A DNA stretch of 64,000 nt from Hyphomicrobiales bacterium (lineage in GTDB: Bacteria > Pseudomonadota > Alphaproteobacteria > Rhizobiales > Aestuariivirgaceae): positions 2,874,501-2,938,500 of the forward strand of contig JADJVV010000001.1 of assembly GCA_016710435.1 (NCBI GenBank). Direction: 5' to 3'. Each line of letters starts with the position of its first letter. The stretch's first letter is position 1. Below are positions 41,579 to 50,774 of this stretch, in pieces. A program made the translations under genes and the position numbers. Below the pieces are notes generated by a model. The model was given only the letters and a program-made list of their open reading frames with translations, searched no databases and was not told where the DNA came from.

Positions 41579-42343
41579 ATGGCCGAATTGGACCCGAAAA
41601 AGCCCGACAGCGAGGAACAGAAACGATCGTTTCTGGGGCGTCTGCGCGCCTATTTCTTCACCGGTGTGGTCATCATCGCCCCCGCCGCCATCACCGTGTG
41701 GGCAACACTGTGGTTCATCTCGCTGTTTGACAGCGTGGTGAAGCCACTCATTCCCTTGCACTACAATCCGGATACGTATCTCCCCTTCAAGGTTCCGGGA
41801 ACAGGCCTTGTGGTGGCACTGCTCATCATCACGGCGGTGGGTGCTCTCGCGGCCAACCTCGTGGGCCGCACCTTGATCGGTTGGTGGGATAGCATCATCC
41901 ACCGCACGCCGGTGGTCCGCTCCGTCTACAAGGGATCGAAGCAGATCTTTCAGACGATCTTTGCCGACAAGGGCACCAACTTCAAATTCGTCTGCCGGGT
42001 CCGCTGGCCACACCGCGACATGTGGACGATTGCCTTTGTCTCCCGCGAGCTGGATGGCGGGCAGATCGGATTGGAAACGGGCCGCAAGATGTATGCCGTC
42101 TACGTCGCCACGACGCCCAATCCCACCGGTGGTTATGTGGTCTTCGTCGACGAAGCCGAGGTGGACATCCTGCCGATGAGTGTCGAGGACGGACTGAAGC
42201 TGGTGATTTCCATGGGACTGGTGTTCCCCGACCGGCCAACAGCGGCTGCGGAAAAGATCGCAACGATTCCTCCCGCCGTGGAAAGCCCCAGACTGGCGCC
42301 GCAACGGGCGAAGCCGGCCCGCAAGGTCCGCCGCACGAAATAG
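41579..42343 (+). CDS. DUF502-family membrane protein
   Basis: 254 residues: two helices (YFFTGVVIIAPAAITVWATLW and GLVVALLIITAVGALAANLVG) followed by the DUF502 body, HRTPVVRSVYKGSKQIFQTI, GGYVVFVDEAEVDILPMSVEDGLKLVISMG (in parts). The basic C-terminal tail ends RKVRRTK. A single family member next to recG is common in Rhizobiales. Start ATG 41579 or 41564; the function is unknown. Confidence 0.9.
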   Translation: MAELDPKKPDSEEQKRSFLGRLRAYFFTGVVIIAPAAITVWATLWFISLFDSVVKPLIPLHYNPDTYLPFKVPGTGLVVALLIITAVGALAANLVGRTLIGWWDSIIHRTPVVRSVYKGSKQIFQTIFADKGTNFKFVCRVRWPHRDMWTIAFVSRELDGGQIGLETGRKMYAVYVATTPNPTGGYVVFVDEAEVDILPMSVEDGLKLVISMGLVFPDRPTAAAEKIATIPPAVESPRLAPQRAKPARKVRRTK

Positions 42344-42349
42344 CGCCTG

Positions 42350-44452
42350 TCACCCCGCCGAAATCAGGCGGACAGCTTCATCACGGCCGAAAAGATAGAG
42401 CAGCGTCTGCAACGCCGCGCCGCGAGCTCCGGCAAGTTGCGGGTTGATGCGCAGGATCAGCGCCGCATCATCCCGCGCCGCACTGAGCAAGTCCCCATGT
42501 ATGGCGAGATCGGCCATGCGGAACACGGGCAGCCCGGATTGCTGCGTGCCCAGCATTTCACCTGCACCCCGCAGGCGCAGGTCTTCTTCGGCGATGCGAA
42601 AACCGTCTTCCGTGTCGCGCATGATCTGCAGCCGCGCTTTTGCCGTCTCGCCCAGCGGTTCCTGGTAGAGCAGCAGGCAACTGGATTTGGCGGAGCCGCG
42701 CCCCACGCGCCCGCGCAACTGGTGCAACTGCGACAGTCCGAAACGTTCCGCATTCTCGATCACCATGATGGAGGCTTCCGGCACATCGACTCCCACCTCG
42801 ATCACCGTCGTCGAGACCAGGACCGACAACGCGCCCGCCTTGAAGGCAGCCATGACGGCGTCTTTGTCCTTGCCCTTCATGCGGCCATGCACGAGACCGA
42901 CCTTGCCGGGGAACACCTTGGCCAGCGCTGCGTAGCGATCCTCCGCCGCAGCCATGTCGACAACTTCGCTTTCCTCCACCAGCGGGCACACCCAATAGGC
43001 GCGCACACCCTGCGAGAGGGACCGCGCCAGCCCCGCCACGATATCGTCGATGCGCGAGAGCGGCATCACGCGTGTGTCGATGGGCAAGCGTCCTGCAGGC
43101 TTTTCTGTGAGCTTGGAAACGTCCATGTCGCCATAGACCGTGAGCGCAAGCGTGCGGGGGATCGGTGTCGCCGTCATCACCAGCAGGTCCGGCGCTTCAT
43201 TGGCCTTGGCCTGGAGGGCAAGACGCTGGTGCACGCCGAAGCGGTGTTGTTCGTCGATCACGGCAAGTCCGAGGTCGCGGAAGGTGACTTCGTCCTGGAA
43301 CAAGGCGTGTGTGCCGATGAGAATGTCGATAGCCCCGGAGGCGAGTGCGGCCAGCACCTCGTCGCGCGCCGCACCTTTTTCGCGGCCCGTTAGCAGGCCG
43401 ATCCGCAGTCCGGCCGCGGCGCCCATCTTTGAGAGCGTGGCGAAATGCTGCCGTGCAAGAATTTCCGTCGGCACCATGAAGGCACCCTGCGTTCCCGCTT
43501 CCACGGCGGCCGCAAGGGCGAGTAGCGCCACGACGGTTTTGCCAGCGCCCACGTCGCCCTGCAGCAGGCGGATCATCCGCAAGGGCTGCGCCATGTCGCG
43601 GAGAATATCCTCAGAGGCCGTGACCTGCGATGTGGTGAGCGTATAGGGCAGGGCCGCGATGATCTGTGTCCGGCGCTCACCCGTGCCGCGCAGAACGCGC
43701 CCGGAGGCCCGCTTCATGTTCTGCCGCACCAGCATCAACGCCAATTGGTTCGCCAGCAACTCGTCATAGGCGACACGCTGGCGTGCCGGGCTGTTGCTTT
43801 CAAGCGCCGCAAGCGTTTCCGGCCTGTGGCAGGCGCGAAGCGCCGCAGCGAAATCCGGCCAGGCGTTCTTGGAAAGCCAAGCCGCGTCCTGCCATTCCGG
43901 AAGATCAGGCAGGCGCGTCAGCGCTGCCTGCATCGCCTTCGCCATGACCTTCGACGACAGCCCCGCCGTCATGGGATAAACCGGCTCGATCAGCGGCAGG
44001 TGCGCAAATTCCTCGCGGGTGACGATGTGATCGGGGTGACTCATCTGGGCGTCGGCGCGGAACCATTCGATTGCCCCGGAAATGACGCGGGTCTCGCCTT
44101 CCGGCAGGATGCGCTTGAGGTGGTCCGGAAAAGCCCGGAAGAAGACAAGCGACATGTGCCCCGTGTCGTCATGCACCTCCACCCGGTAGGGAATGTTGGC
44201 GCGCCCTCGCGGTGGCGGCTTGTGCGCCCCCACCGTCACCTCAACCGTCACAATACCTTGTTCAGGCAACTGCTTGATCTTGCATCGGTATCTCCGGTCG
44301 ACAAGACCCGATGGAAGGTGCATCAGCAGGTCCGCCAGCCGCACTTCGTCCGACCTCCCCACGAGCCTCCGGAACAGCGCCTCCACCTTGTCGCCCACGC
44401 CCTTGAGGCTGGTGACGGAAGCAAACAACGGGGTGAGGACATCGGGCCGCAT
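42350..44452 (-). CDS. recG: ATP-dependent DNA helicase RecG
   Basis: 700 residues: wedge/OB domain at the N terminus, then the helicase with Walker A GDVGAGKTVVALLAL, DEQH box VIDEQHRFGVHQR, TATPIPRTLALTVYGDMD, and motif VI QLRGRVGRGSAKSSCLLLY. It remodels stalled forks and Holliday junctions. It converges on the DUF502 gene (6-bp gap) and diverges from sdhE with 64 bp between. Confidence 0.98.
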   Translation of the reverse strand: MRPDVLTPLFASVTSLKGVGDKVEALFRRLVGRSDEVRLADLLMHLPSGLVDRRYRCKIKQLPEQGIVTVEVTVGAHKPPPRGRANIPYRVEVHDDTGHMSLVFFRAFPDHLKRILPEGETRVISGAIEWFRADAQMSHPDHIVTREEFAHLPLIEPVYPMTAGLSSKVMAKAMQAALTRLPDLPEWQDAAWLSKNAWPDFAAALRACHRPETLAALESNSPARQRVAYDELLANQLALMLVRQNMKRASGRVLRGTGERRTQIIAALPYTLTTSQVTASEDILRDMAQPLRMIRLLQGDVGAGKTVVALLALAAAVEAGTQGAFMVPTEILARQHFATLSKMGAAAGLRIGLLTGREKGAARDEVLAALASGAIDILIGTHALFQDEVTFRDLGLAVIDEQHRFGVHQRLALQAKANEAPDLLVMTATPIPRTLALTVYGDMDVSKLTEKPAGRLPIDTRVMPLSRIDDIVAGLARSLSQGVRAYWVCPLVEESEVVDMAAAEDRYAALAKVFPGKVGLVHGRMKGKDKDAVMAAFKAGALSVLVSTTVIEVGVDVPEASIMVIENAERFGLSQLHQLRGRVGRGSAKSSCLLLYQEPLGETAKARLQIMRDTEDGFRIAEEDLRLRGAGEMLGTQQSGLPVFRMADLAIHGDLLSAARDDAALILRINPQLAGARGAALQTLLYLFGRDEAVRLISAG

Positions 44453-44516
44453 GGTGAGGCTGTTGTCCTTCGGAACGGGTTGCGGTGCAAGTCTTCTGCA
44501 CTATAAGCAGGCCATC

Positions 44517-44792
44517 ATGTCCCTGGCAGACCCGCTCGAATCCCGCCGCAAGCGCTTGCTCTGGCGCGCCTCCCGGCGCGGCATCAAGGAGATGGACATC
44601 ATCGTCGGCGGTTTTGCCGAGGCGCGTCTTGCCGGCATGGATGCAACCGAACTGGATGCCTTCGAACGCATTCTGGATATTCCGGACCAGGATCTCCTCT
44701 CCTATGCCACGATGCAGGTCGACATCCCGGTCCCCCTCCGCTCACCCATGCTGGAGGCCGTTCTCGCCTTTCGTCCCGCAGTAAGCCCATGA
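44517..44792 (+). CDS. sdhE: FAD assembly factor SdhE
   Basis: 91 residues with the RGxxE signature (RGIKEMD, residues 21-27), preceded by RRKRLLWRASR and followed by FERILDIPDQDLLSY. It helps attach FAD to succinate dehydrogenase SdhA. The stop overlaps the mfd start (ATGA). recG (divergent)-sdhE-mfd is a standard alphaproteobacterial block. Confidence 0.96.
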   Translation: MSLADPLESRRKRLLWRASRRGIKEMDIIVGGFAEARLAGMDATELDAFERILDIPDQDLLSYATMQVDIPVPLRSPMLEAVLAFRPAVSP

Positions 44793-47700
44793 CCGCCATC
44801 ACCGAACTGACCGCCCGCTGGAACGTCTCCGGCCGCCTGATCGCCGCCGGACTGCCGGGCGGGCTTGAAGCAGCCGTGCTGCCGCAACTGGTGCAGGCAG
44901 CAGGAACACGCGGCTACATTCACGTCTGCGTGGATGACCAGAGTGCTGCCCAGCTGGAAGAGCAGATCCGTTTCTTCGCGCCGGGCTTGCGTGTGTTGCG
45001 CTTCCCCGCCTGGGACTGTCTGCCCTACGACCGGGTTTCTCCATCGGCGGACATCATCGCCCAGCGCCTGGCCACATTGGCGGAACTGGCGCGACCACTG
45101 CAGAAGCCGATACTTGTTCTCACCACCGTCAACGCCATCCTGTTGCGCACCGTGGCCGACGATGTGGTGAAGGGCGCTTCTTGGTCCGCCGCACCAGGAC
45201 AGCGCGTGGACAGCAATGCGCTCACGGCTTTCCTCGCCGACAACGGATATTCCCGCACGGGCACCGTGGTGGACCCCGGTGACTATGCTGTGCGCGGCGG
45301 CCTCATCGACATTTATCCGCCGGGGCAATCGGCACCCGTGCGCCTCGACTTCTTCGGCGACACGCTGGAAAGCCTGCGTGCCTTCGATCCGGAGACACAG
45401 CGCACCACCGAGCAGTTGAAACGCCTCACCATCAACCCGGCCAACGAGGTGCTGCTCAATGCCGAGAGCGTCGCGCTGTTCCGCAAATCATATGCGGAGG
45501 CCTTCGGTGGCATCGACACCTCGGACCCGCTCTATGAAAGCGTCACATCGGCGCGCCGCTATCAGGGCATGGAGCACTGGTTGCCGTTGTTCCACGCAAC
45601 GCTCTCGCGCCTGCCGGATTTCCTGCCCGATGCCGTGATCAGCCTCGGCCATACCGTGCCGGAAGCCGTGACCGCGCGGCATGAGCAGATCGCCGAATAT
45701 TACGATGCCCGCAAGGAGGCGCTGACCAAGCAGACCTTCGGCGCCGCCCCCTACAAGCCACTGCCGCCCGGTCGCCTGTTCCTGATGGAAGCGGAATGGA
45801 AGCAACTGCTGGCCGACCGCGCGGTGGTTGAGGTGACGCCCTTCGAGCGCCCCGAAGGCAATGCCGTTTCCTTCGGCGGCCGCAGGGGCCGCAGCTTCGC
45901 TGCCGAGCGGGCGGAGGTTGGCGGCAACGTCTACGAGGCGGTGAAGACGCACATTGAAACAGTGCGTGCCGGCGGAAAGCGCGTGGTGCTGGCGGCGTGG
46001 TCAGAAGGGTCCGCCGAGCGCCTCGCCACCATCCTGCGCGACCATGATGTTGCAGCGATTGCCGATGCCAGGTCCTGGGACGAGGTCACGGCCCGCGCCG
46101 CTGCACTCACCAACATCATTGTATTGCCACTGGAAGAGGGCTTCGAGACGGACGATATCGCCGTCATCGCCGAGCAGGACATCCTCGGCGACCGCATGGT
46201 GCGCCGCGCCCGGCGTGCCCGCAAGGCGGCGGATGTCATCTCCGAACTCGCATCCCTGTCACCCGGCGACTACATGGTCCATGTCGATCATGGCATCGGC
46301 CGCTTCGAAGGGCTGAAGACCATCGACGTGCAGGGTGCGCCCCACGACTGCCTGCTGCTGATCTATCACAACAACGACCGCCTGTTTATTCCGGTGGAGA
46401 ACATCGATCTGCTCTCGCGCTACGGCTCCGAGACGGAAGGCGTGCAACTGGACCGTCTGGGCGGCGGCGCGTGGCAGGCGAAGAAGGCGCGCCTGAAGGA
46501 ACGCATCCGCGAGATCGCCAACGACCTGATCAAGACGGCGGCGGCGCGCGAACTGAAGTCCGGCGACATTCTGGCGCCACCGGAAGGCGCATTTGACGAG
46601 TTCTGCGCCCGCTTCCCGTATGAAGAAACGGAAGACCAGCTTACCTCCATCGAAGCCGTGCTGGACGACCTGCAACGCGGCCGTCCCATGGACCGCCTCG
46701 TGTGTGGCGACGTGGGCTTCGGCAAGACGGAGGTGGCGCTGCGGGCCGCCTTCGTGGCGGCCTATGCCGGCAAGCAGGTGGCCGTGGTGGTGCCGACGAC
46801 GCTGCTCTCCCGCCAGCATTTCCGCACCTTCACAGAGCGATTCAAGAACCTGCCGCTCCGGCTCGCCCAAGCCTCGCGCCTCGTGGGCCGGAAAGAGGTG
46901 GAGGCGGTGAAGCAGGGCCTGGCCGATGGCTCCATCGATATCGTGGTCGGTACCCACGCGCTGCTGCAAGGCACCATCAAGTTCCGTGACCTCGGCCTTC
47001 TCATCATCGACGAGGAGCAGCATTTCGGCGTGAAGCACAAGGAGCGCCTGAAGGAGATGAAGGCGAACGTCCACGTGCTGACGCTCACCGCCACGCCCAT
47101 TCCGCGCACGCTGCAACTCTCGCTCTCGGGCGTGCGGGACATGTCGCTGATCGCAACTCCGCCCATCGACCGCCTGGCCGTGCGCACCTACGTGACTCCG
47201 TTTGATCCGGTGGTGATCCGCGAGCATCTGCTGCGCGAACATTTCCGCGGCGGCCAGAGCTTCTATGTCGTGCCCCGCATCACCGACCTGGATGAAATTG
47301 CCGCCTTCCTGCGCGAAAGCGTGCCCGAGGTGAAGTTCCGCACGGCCCACGGCCGCATGCCGCCAACGGAACTCGAAGACATCATGACCGGCTTCTACGA
47401 CCGTGCCTTCGACGTGCTTCTGTCGACCACGATCGTGGAATCGGGTCTCGACATCCCGACGGCGAATACCTTGATCGTGCACCGCTCCGACATGTTCGGC
47501 CTCGCGCAGCTCTATCAGATCCGTGGCCGCGTGGGGCGCTCCAAGACGCGCGCCTACGCCTTGATGACCACCCCGGCCAACCGCGCCATGACCGGATCGG
47601 CGGAACGGCGGCTGAAAGTGCTGCAATCGCTCGACTCGCTTGGCGCGGGCTTCACGCTGGCCAGCCATGATCTCGATATCCGCGGTGCGGGCAACATCCT

Positions 47701-48265
47701 GGGCGAGGAGCAATCCGGCAACATCCGCGAAGTGGGCTACGAACTCTACCAGACCATGCTGGAAGAGGCGGTGGCGCAGATGCGGGCCGGCGAGTTGACA
47801 GTGGACGACAGCCAGTGGTCGCCGCAGATCAACATCGGCACTTCCGTGCTGATCCCCGAGGACTACGTCTCCGACCTGCAGGTGAGGCTCGGTCTTTACC
47901 GCCGTCTTGCTGACTTCAAGGAACAGCCGGACCTCGATGCCTTTGGCGCGGAATTGCACGACCGCTTCGGCAAGCCGCCGGAGGAAGTGCAGCACCTCCT
48001 CGACATTGTTTCGATCAAGCTCCTGTGCCGCGTGGCCAACGTGCAGTCGGTGGATGCCGGTGCCAAGGGGGCGTCGATCACCTTCCGCAACGGCACATTC
48101 CCGAACCCGCCAGCACTGGTGCAATGGATTGCGGGGCAGGGCACACTCGCCAAGCTGCGTGCCGACATGAAACTCGTCATCATCCGCGACTGGGCCACCC
48201 CCGCCGCGCGGCTGAAGGGTACGCGGCAGTTGATGCAGACGCTGGTAAAATTGGCCGCAAGCTAG
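44789..48265 (+). CDS. mfd: Transcription-repair coupling factor Mfd
   Basis: 1158 residues: UvrB-homology N-terminal modules (VRGGLIDIYPPGQSAPVRLDFFGD), RNA-polymerase-binding CarD-like domain (GDYMVHVDHGIGRFEGLKTI), helicase with Walker A GDVGFGKTEVALRA, DEEQ box IIDEEQHFGVKHKER, RGRVGRSKTRAYAL, and the TRCF C-terminal domain. It removes RNA polymerase stalled at lesions and recruits UvrA. Translationally coupled to sdhE. The stop overlaps the convergent FrnE-like gene by 4 bp. Confidence 0.98.
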   Translation: MTAITELTARWNVSGRLIAAGLPGGLEAAVLPQLVQAAGTRGYIHVCVDDQSAAQLEEQIRFFAPGLRVLRFPAWDCLPYDRVSPSADIIAQRLATLAELARPLQKPILVLTTVNAILLRTVADDVVKGASWSAAPGQRVDSNALTAFLADNGYSRTGTVVDPGDYAVRGGLIDIYPPGQSAPVRLDFFGDTLESLRAFDPETQRTTEQLKRLTINPANEVLLNAESVALFRKSYAEAFGGIDTSDPLYESVTSARRYQGMEHWLPLFHATLSRLPDFLPDAVISLGHTVPEAVTARHEQIAEYYDARKEALTKQTFGAAPYKPLPPGRLFLMEAEWKQLLADRAVVEVTPFERPEGNAVSFGGRRGRSFAAERAEVGGNVYEAVKTHIETVRAGGKRVVLAAWSEGSAERLATILRDHDVAAIADARSWDEVTARAAALTNIIVLPLEEGFETDDIAVIAEQDILGDRMVRRARRARKAADVISELASLSPGDYMVHVDHGIGRFEGLKTIDVQGAPHDCLLLIYHNNDRLFIPVENIDLLSRYGSETEGVQLDRLGGGAWQAKKARLKERIREIANDLIKTAAARELKSGDILAPPEGAFDEFCARFPYEETEDQLTSIEAVLDDLQRGRPMDRLVCGDVGFGKTEVALRAAFVAAYAGKQVAVVVPTTLLSRQHFRTFTERFKNLPLRLAQASRLVGRKEVEAVKQGLADGSIDIVVGTHALLQGTIKFRDLGLLIIDEEQHFGVKHKERLKEMKANVHVLTLTATPIPRTLQLSLSGVRDMSLIATPPIDRLAVRTYVTPFDPVVIREHLLREHFRGGQSFYVVPRITDLDEIAAFLRESVPEVKFRTAHGRMPPTELEDIMTGFYDRAFDVLLSTTIVESGLDIPTANTLIVHRSDMFGLAQLYQIRGRVGRSKTRAYALMTTPANRAMTGSAERRLKVLQSLDSLGAGFTLASHDLDIRGAGNILGEEQSGNIREVGYELYQTMLEEAVAQMRAGELTVDDSQWSPQINIGTSVLIPEDYVSDLQVRLGLYRRLADFKEQPDLDAFGAELHDRFGKPPEEVQHLLDIVSIKLLCRVANVQSVDAGAKGASITFRNGTFPNPPALVQWIAGQGTLAKLRADMKLVIIRDWATPAARLKGTRQLMQTLVKLAAS

Positions 48266-48891
48266 CTCTGGGCCGCCTTGCGGATGGACTGCGCCAGGTA
48301 TTCCGGCGACTGTGCGCCGACGACGCCGTAGCGGCTGCCGAGGATGAAGGTGGGAACGCCAGTGACGCCGATCTCCTGCGCCTGCGTCACCTCCGTCATC
48401 ACCTTGTCCACATCCGTATCGCTGCCGAGGTAGTCCCTGATCTGTTCGGCTTTGAAACCGTTGATCACGGCGATGGTGGTGAGCACCTCCGTGTCGCCGA
48501 CATCCTGACCGTGGTGCCAGTAGGCCATGAACAGCGCCTCAGCAACATTGGCTTGCACGCCAGCAGGTTGGGCAAGACGGAGCAGGCGGTGGGCGTTGAG
48601 GGTGTTGGGCGTGCGGGTGATCAGGTCGAAGCGGTACGGCACGCCTTCCGCCGCGCCCGCCGCGACAAGCGGATCATGGATTGTCTTCAGCCGCTCCTCG
48701 CCGAACTTGGCCGCCATGTAGGCGTGGCGATCGAGGCCTTCCGGCGGAATGCTCGGGTCGAGGAAAAAGGGGCGGAAGATCACTTCAACGTCAACGTCAT
48801 GTATGAGGCTTAACGCCCTGTCCAGTCTGCGCTTTCCCAGAAAACACCAGGGACAGATCACGTCCGAGACGACATCGATGCGGAGCGCCAT
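48262..48891 (-). CDS. DsbA-family oxidoreductase, FrnE-like
   Basis: 209 residues: MALRIDVVSDVICPWCFLGKRRLD with the CPWC active site, the helical insertion (FMAYWHHGQDVGDTEVL), and the cis-Pro loop GVTGVPTFILGSRYGVVGAQ. FrnE-type enzymes are cytoplasmic disulfide isomerases or polyketide-type oxidoreductases; no signal peptide is present. ATG 48891 overlaps the stop of the solute-binding-protein gene upstream (TGATG). Confidence 0.93.
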   Translation of the reverse strand: MALRIDVVSDVICPWCFLGKRRLDRALSLIHDVDVEVIFRPFFLDPSIPPEGLDRHAYMAAKFGEERLKTIHDPLVAAGAAEGVPYRFDLITRTPNTLNAHRLLRLAQPAGVQANVAEALFMAYWHHGQDVGDTEVLTTIAVINGFKAEQIRDYLGSDTDVDKVMTEVTQAQEIGVTGVPTFILGSRYGVVGAQSPEYLAQSIRKAAQS

Positions 48892-50666
48892 CACTGCACC
48901 CGCCACAAGGTTGTCGCTTCGAAACCGGGAAGAGGCTGGGTCGGGGGTCTGCCGATGCTGGTCCAGCGCGCCACCCACTGCCCGCCCGCGTCATAGAGCG
49001 GAATGATGTAGTGGCCTGCCACCAGCAGGCGGTCCTCGGCGCGCACGGCGGATTCGAAGTCCTCCTGCGTCGTTGCCTTCAGCATCGCATCAATGGCCGC
49101 ATCGACCTTGGAATCGGCGATGCCGGGATAGTTCCGCGTGCCCTCGGCGGTGCGCCCTGCAGACCCGAAATAGAGTTTCTGCTCATTTCCCGGCGAGAGC
49201 GAATTGTACCAGGTCACGGGGATCATGTCGTAGTCGTAGGTCTTCTGCAGGGAGGCAAACTGCGCTGCATCGACCAGCCGCACATCCACCTTGATGCCGA
49301 TCTGTTGCAGCGTACGCTGGAAATGCAGCGCGATCTTCTCCTGGTCGCCATTCCCAAGCGTGAGCGTGAAGGCAAAGGGCTCGCCCGCGGCGTTCACCAT
49401 GGCACCGTCCTTGATGGTCCAGCCCGCGTCCGCGAGCTTGCCCACAGCCGCGCGCAGCACCTTGCGGTCCCGGCCCGAACCATCGCTCACCGGAAGTGCG
49501 TAGCTGCCGTCGAGATAGTCGGCGCGCAAGCCACCTTCGCCGATAATGGCAAGTTCGCGCGCATCCGCAGGCTTGCCCTTCGACGACAGCATTGAGCCGC
49601 TGTAGTACCCAAACGTCCGGCGGTAGGCCTTGCTGAAAAGGTTGGCGTTTGCCCATTCGAAATCGAAGGCCATGCTGAGGGCCTCGCGCACTCGCACATC
49701 CTCGAAGATCTTGCGCCGCGTGTTGAAGGCAAAGCCGGAAGCGGGCGCAGGCGAGCGCTGCTCGACGGTTTCCTTGATGAGCTTCCCCTCGCTCACGGCA
49801 GGGAAATCATAGCCCGATGACCAGCGCACGGGGTCTGTCTCGATCCGCACGTCCGCATCGCCCTTTTTCAGGGCTTCAAAAGCGGCATTGGCGTCGCGGA
49901 AATAATCGTAGCGGAGGCTGTCGAAGTTCCACAGCCCCTTGTTCAGGGGCAGGGCCTTGCCCCAGTAATCCGGGTTCTTCGTATAGGTGATGCGCTCTCC
50001 CGCCTTGATCTCGCTGATCACATAGGGGCCGGAGCCCACCACCTTGTCCAGCGTCGTTGTGTCAAAAGCCTTGCCCTCCCAGTTCTTCTTCGAAAGCACC
50101 GGCATCACCCCCACGATCAGCGGCAACTCGCGGTCGCCCCCGTCCTGCCTGAAGACGACGGTGTGATCATCGGGCGTTTCGACACTCTTCACCTTGGAGT
50201 AGGAATTCTTGAAATTGGGGCGGCCCTTGTCCCGCAGCGTCTCCATCGACCACACGACATCCGCCGCCGTCACCGGCGAGCCATCAGAAAATTTCGCTTC
50301 GGGCCTGATCTTGAAGGTGAAGGTCGCGCGGTCATCGGTCACGTCGATGCTTTCGGCGAGGAGCCCATAGAGCGAGAAGGGCTCATCCCAGTTGCGGCCC
50401 ATCAGGCTTTCGAAAACGAGCGTGCGCACGTTGAAAGCCGCGGTGCCCTTGATGATGAAGGGGTTGACGCTGTCGAAGCTGCCGGAAATGGCCTGCCGCA
50501 ACATGCCGCCCTGGGGCGCCTCGGGGTTCACGTAGGGCAGGTTCTTGAAATCGGCGGAAAGGGCCGGCTCGCCATGCATGGCAATGCCATGGCGCGGTGC
50601 CGCCAAGGCACTTCCGGCCAGCAGGGCCGTGACGAAGGTGGCGGTCAGAATGCGGAGGAAGTGCAT
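48891..50666 (-). CDS. ABC transporter solute-binding protein, family 5, YejA-like
   Basis: 591 residues with a signal peptide (LRILTATFVTALLAGSALA) and the SBP_bac_5 pattern: HGIAMHGEPALSADFKNLPY, LLAESIDVTDDRATFTFKIR, SDGSPVTAADVVWSMETLRD, GSGPYVISEIKAGERI. The size and NPDYWGKALPLNKG fit YejA-type oligopeptide-binding proteins. No permease or ATPase genes lie nearby, so it is an orphan receptor in this window. It is coupled to the FrnE-like gene. Confidence 0.92.
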   Translation of the reverse strand: MHFLRILTATFVTALLAGSALAAPRHGIAMHGEPALSADFKNLPYVNPEAPQGGMLRQAISGSFDSVNPFIIKGTAAFNVRTLVFESLMGRNWDEPFSLYGLLAESIDVTDDRATFTFKIRPEAKFSDGSPVTAADVVWSMETLRDKGRPNFKNSYSKVKSVETPDDHTVVFRQDGGDRELPLIVGVMPVLSKKNWEGKAFDTTTLDKVVGSGPYVISEIKAGERITYTKNPDYWGKALPLNKGLWNFDSLRYDYFRDANAAFEALKKGDADVRIETDPVRWSSGYDFPAVSEGKLIKETVEQRSPAPASGFAFNTRRKIFEDVRVREALSMAFDFEWANANLFSKAYRRTFGYYSGSMLSSKGKPADARELAIIGEGGLRADYLDGSYALPVSDGSGRDRKVLRAAVGKLADAGWTIKDGAMVNAAGEPFAFTLTLGNGDQEKIALHFQRTLQQIGIKVDVRLVDAAQFASLQKTYDYDMIPVTWYNSLSPGNEQKLYFGSAGRTAEGTRNYPGIADSKVDAAIDAMLKATTQEDFESAVRAEDRLLVAGHYIIPLYDAGGQWVARWTSIGRPPTQPLPGFEATTLWRVQ

Positions 50667-50721
50667 GGAATCACCCGTAGATTGCGAAGGGCCGATGGCC
50701 GGAAGGTGCCTCAAATCAAAA

Positions 50722-50748
50722 GGCCGGACAAGCGAAGCCTGCCCGGCC
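50722..50748 (-). terminator. Rho-independent terminator after homospermidine synthase
   Basis: On the minus strand a GGCCGGGCAGGC / GCTTGTCCGGCC stem with a TTC loop, followed by TTTTGA. It lies 26 bp after the hss stop and just before the solute-binding-protein gene. Confidence 0.75.
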
Positions 50749-50774
50749 TTGATGGTGAAGCTGTGGCGCGCCGG

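Noticed and set aside
46259..48124. 621-codon minus-strand open frame inside mfd
   Set aside because: Mfd is certain on the plus strand; the antisense frame is rich in His/Arg/Gln and has no recognisable domain.
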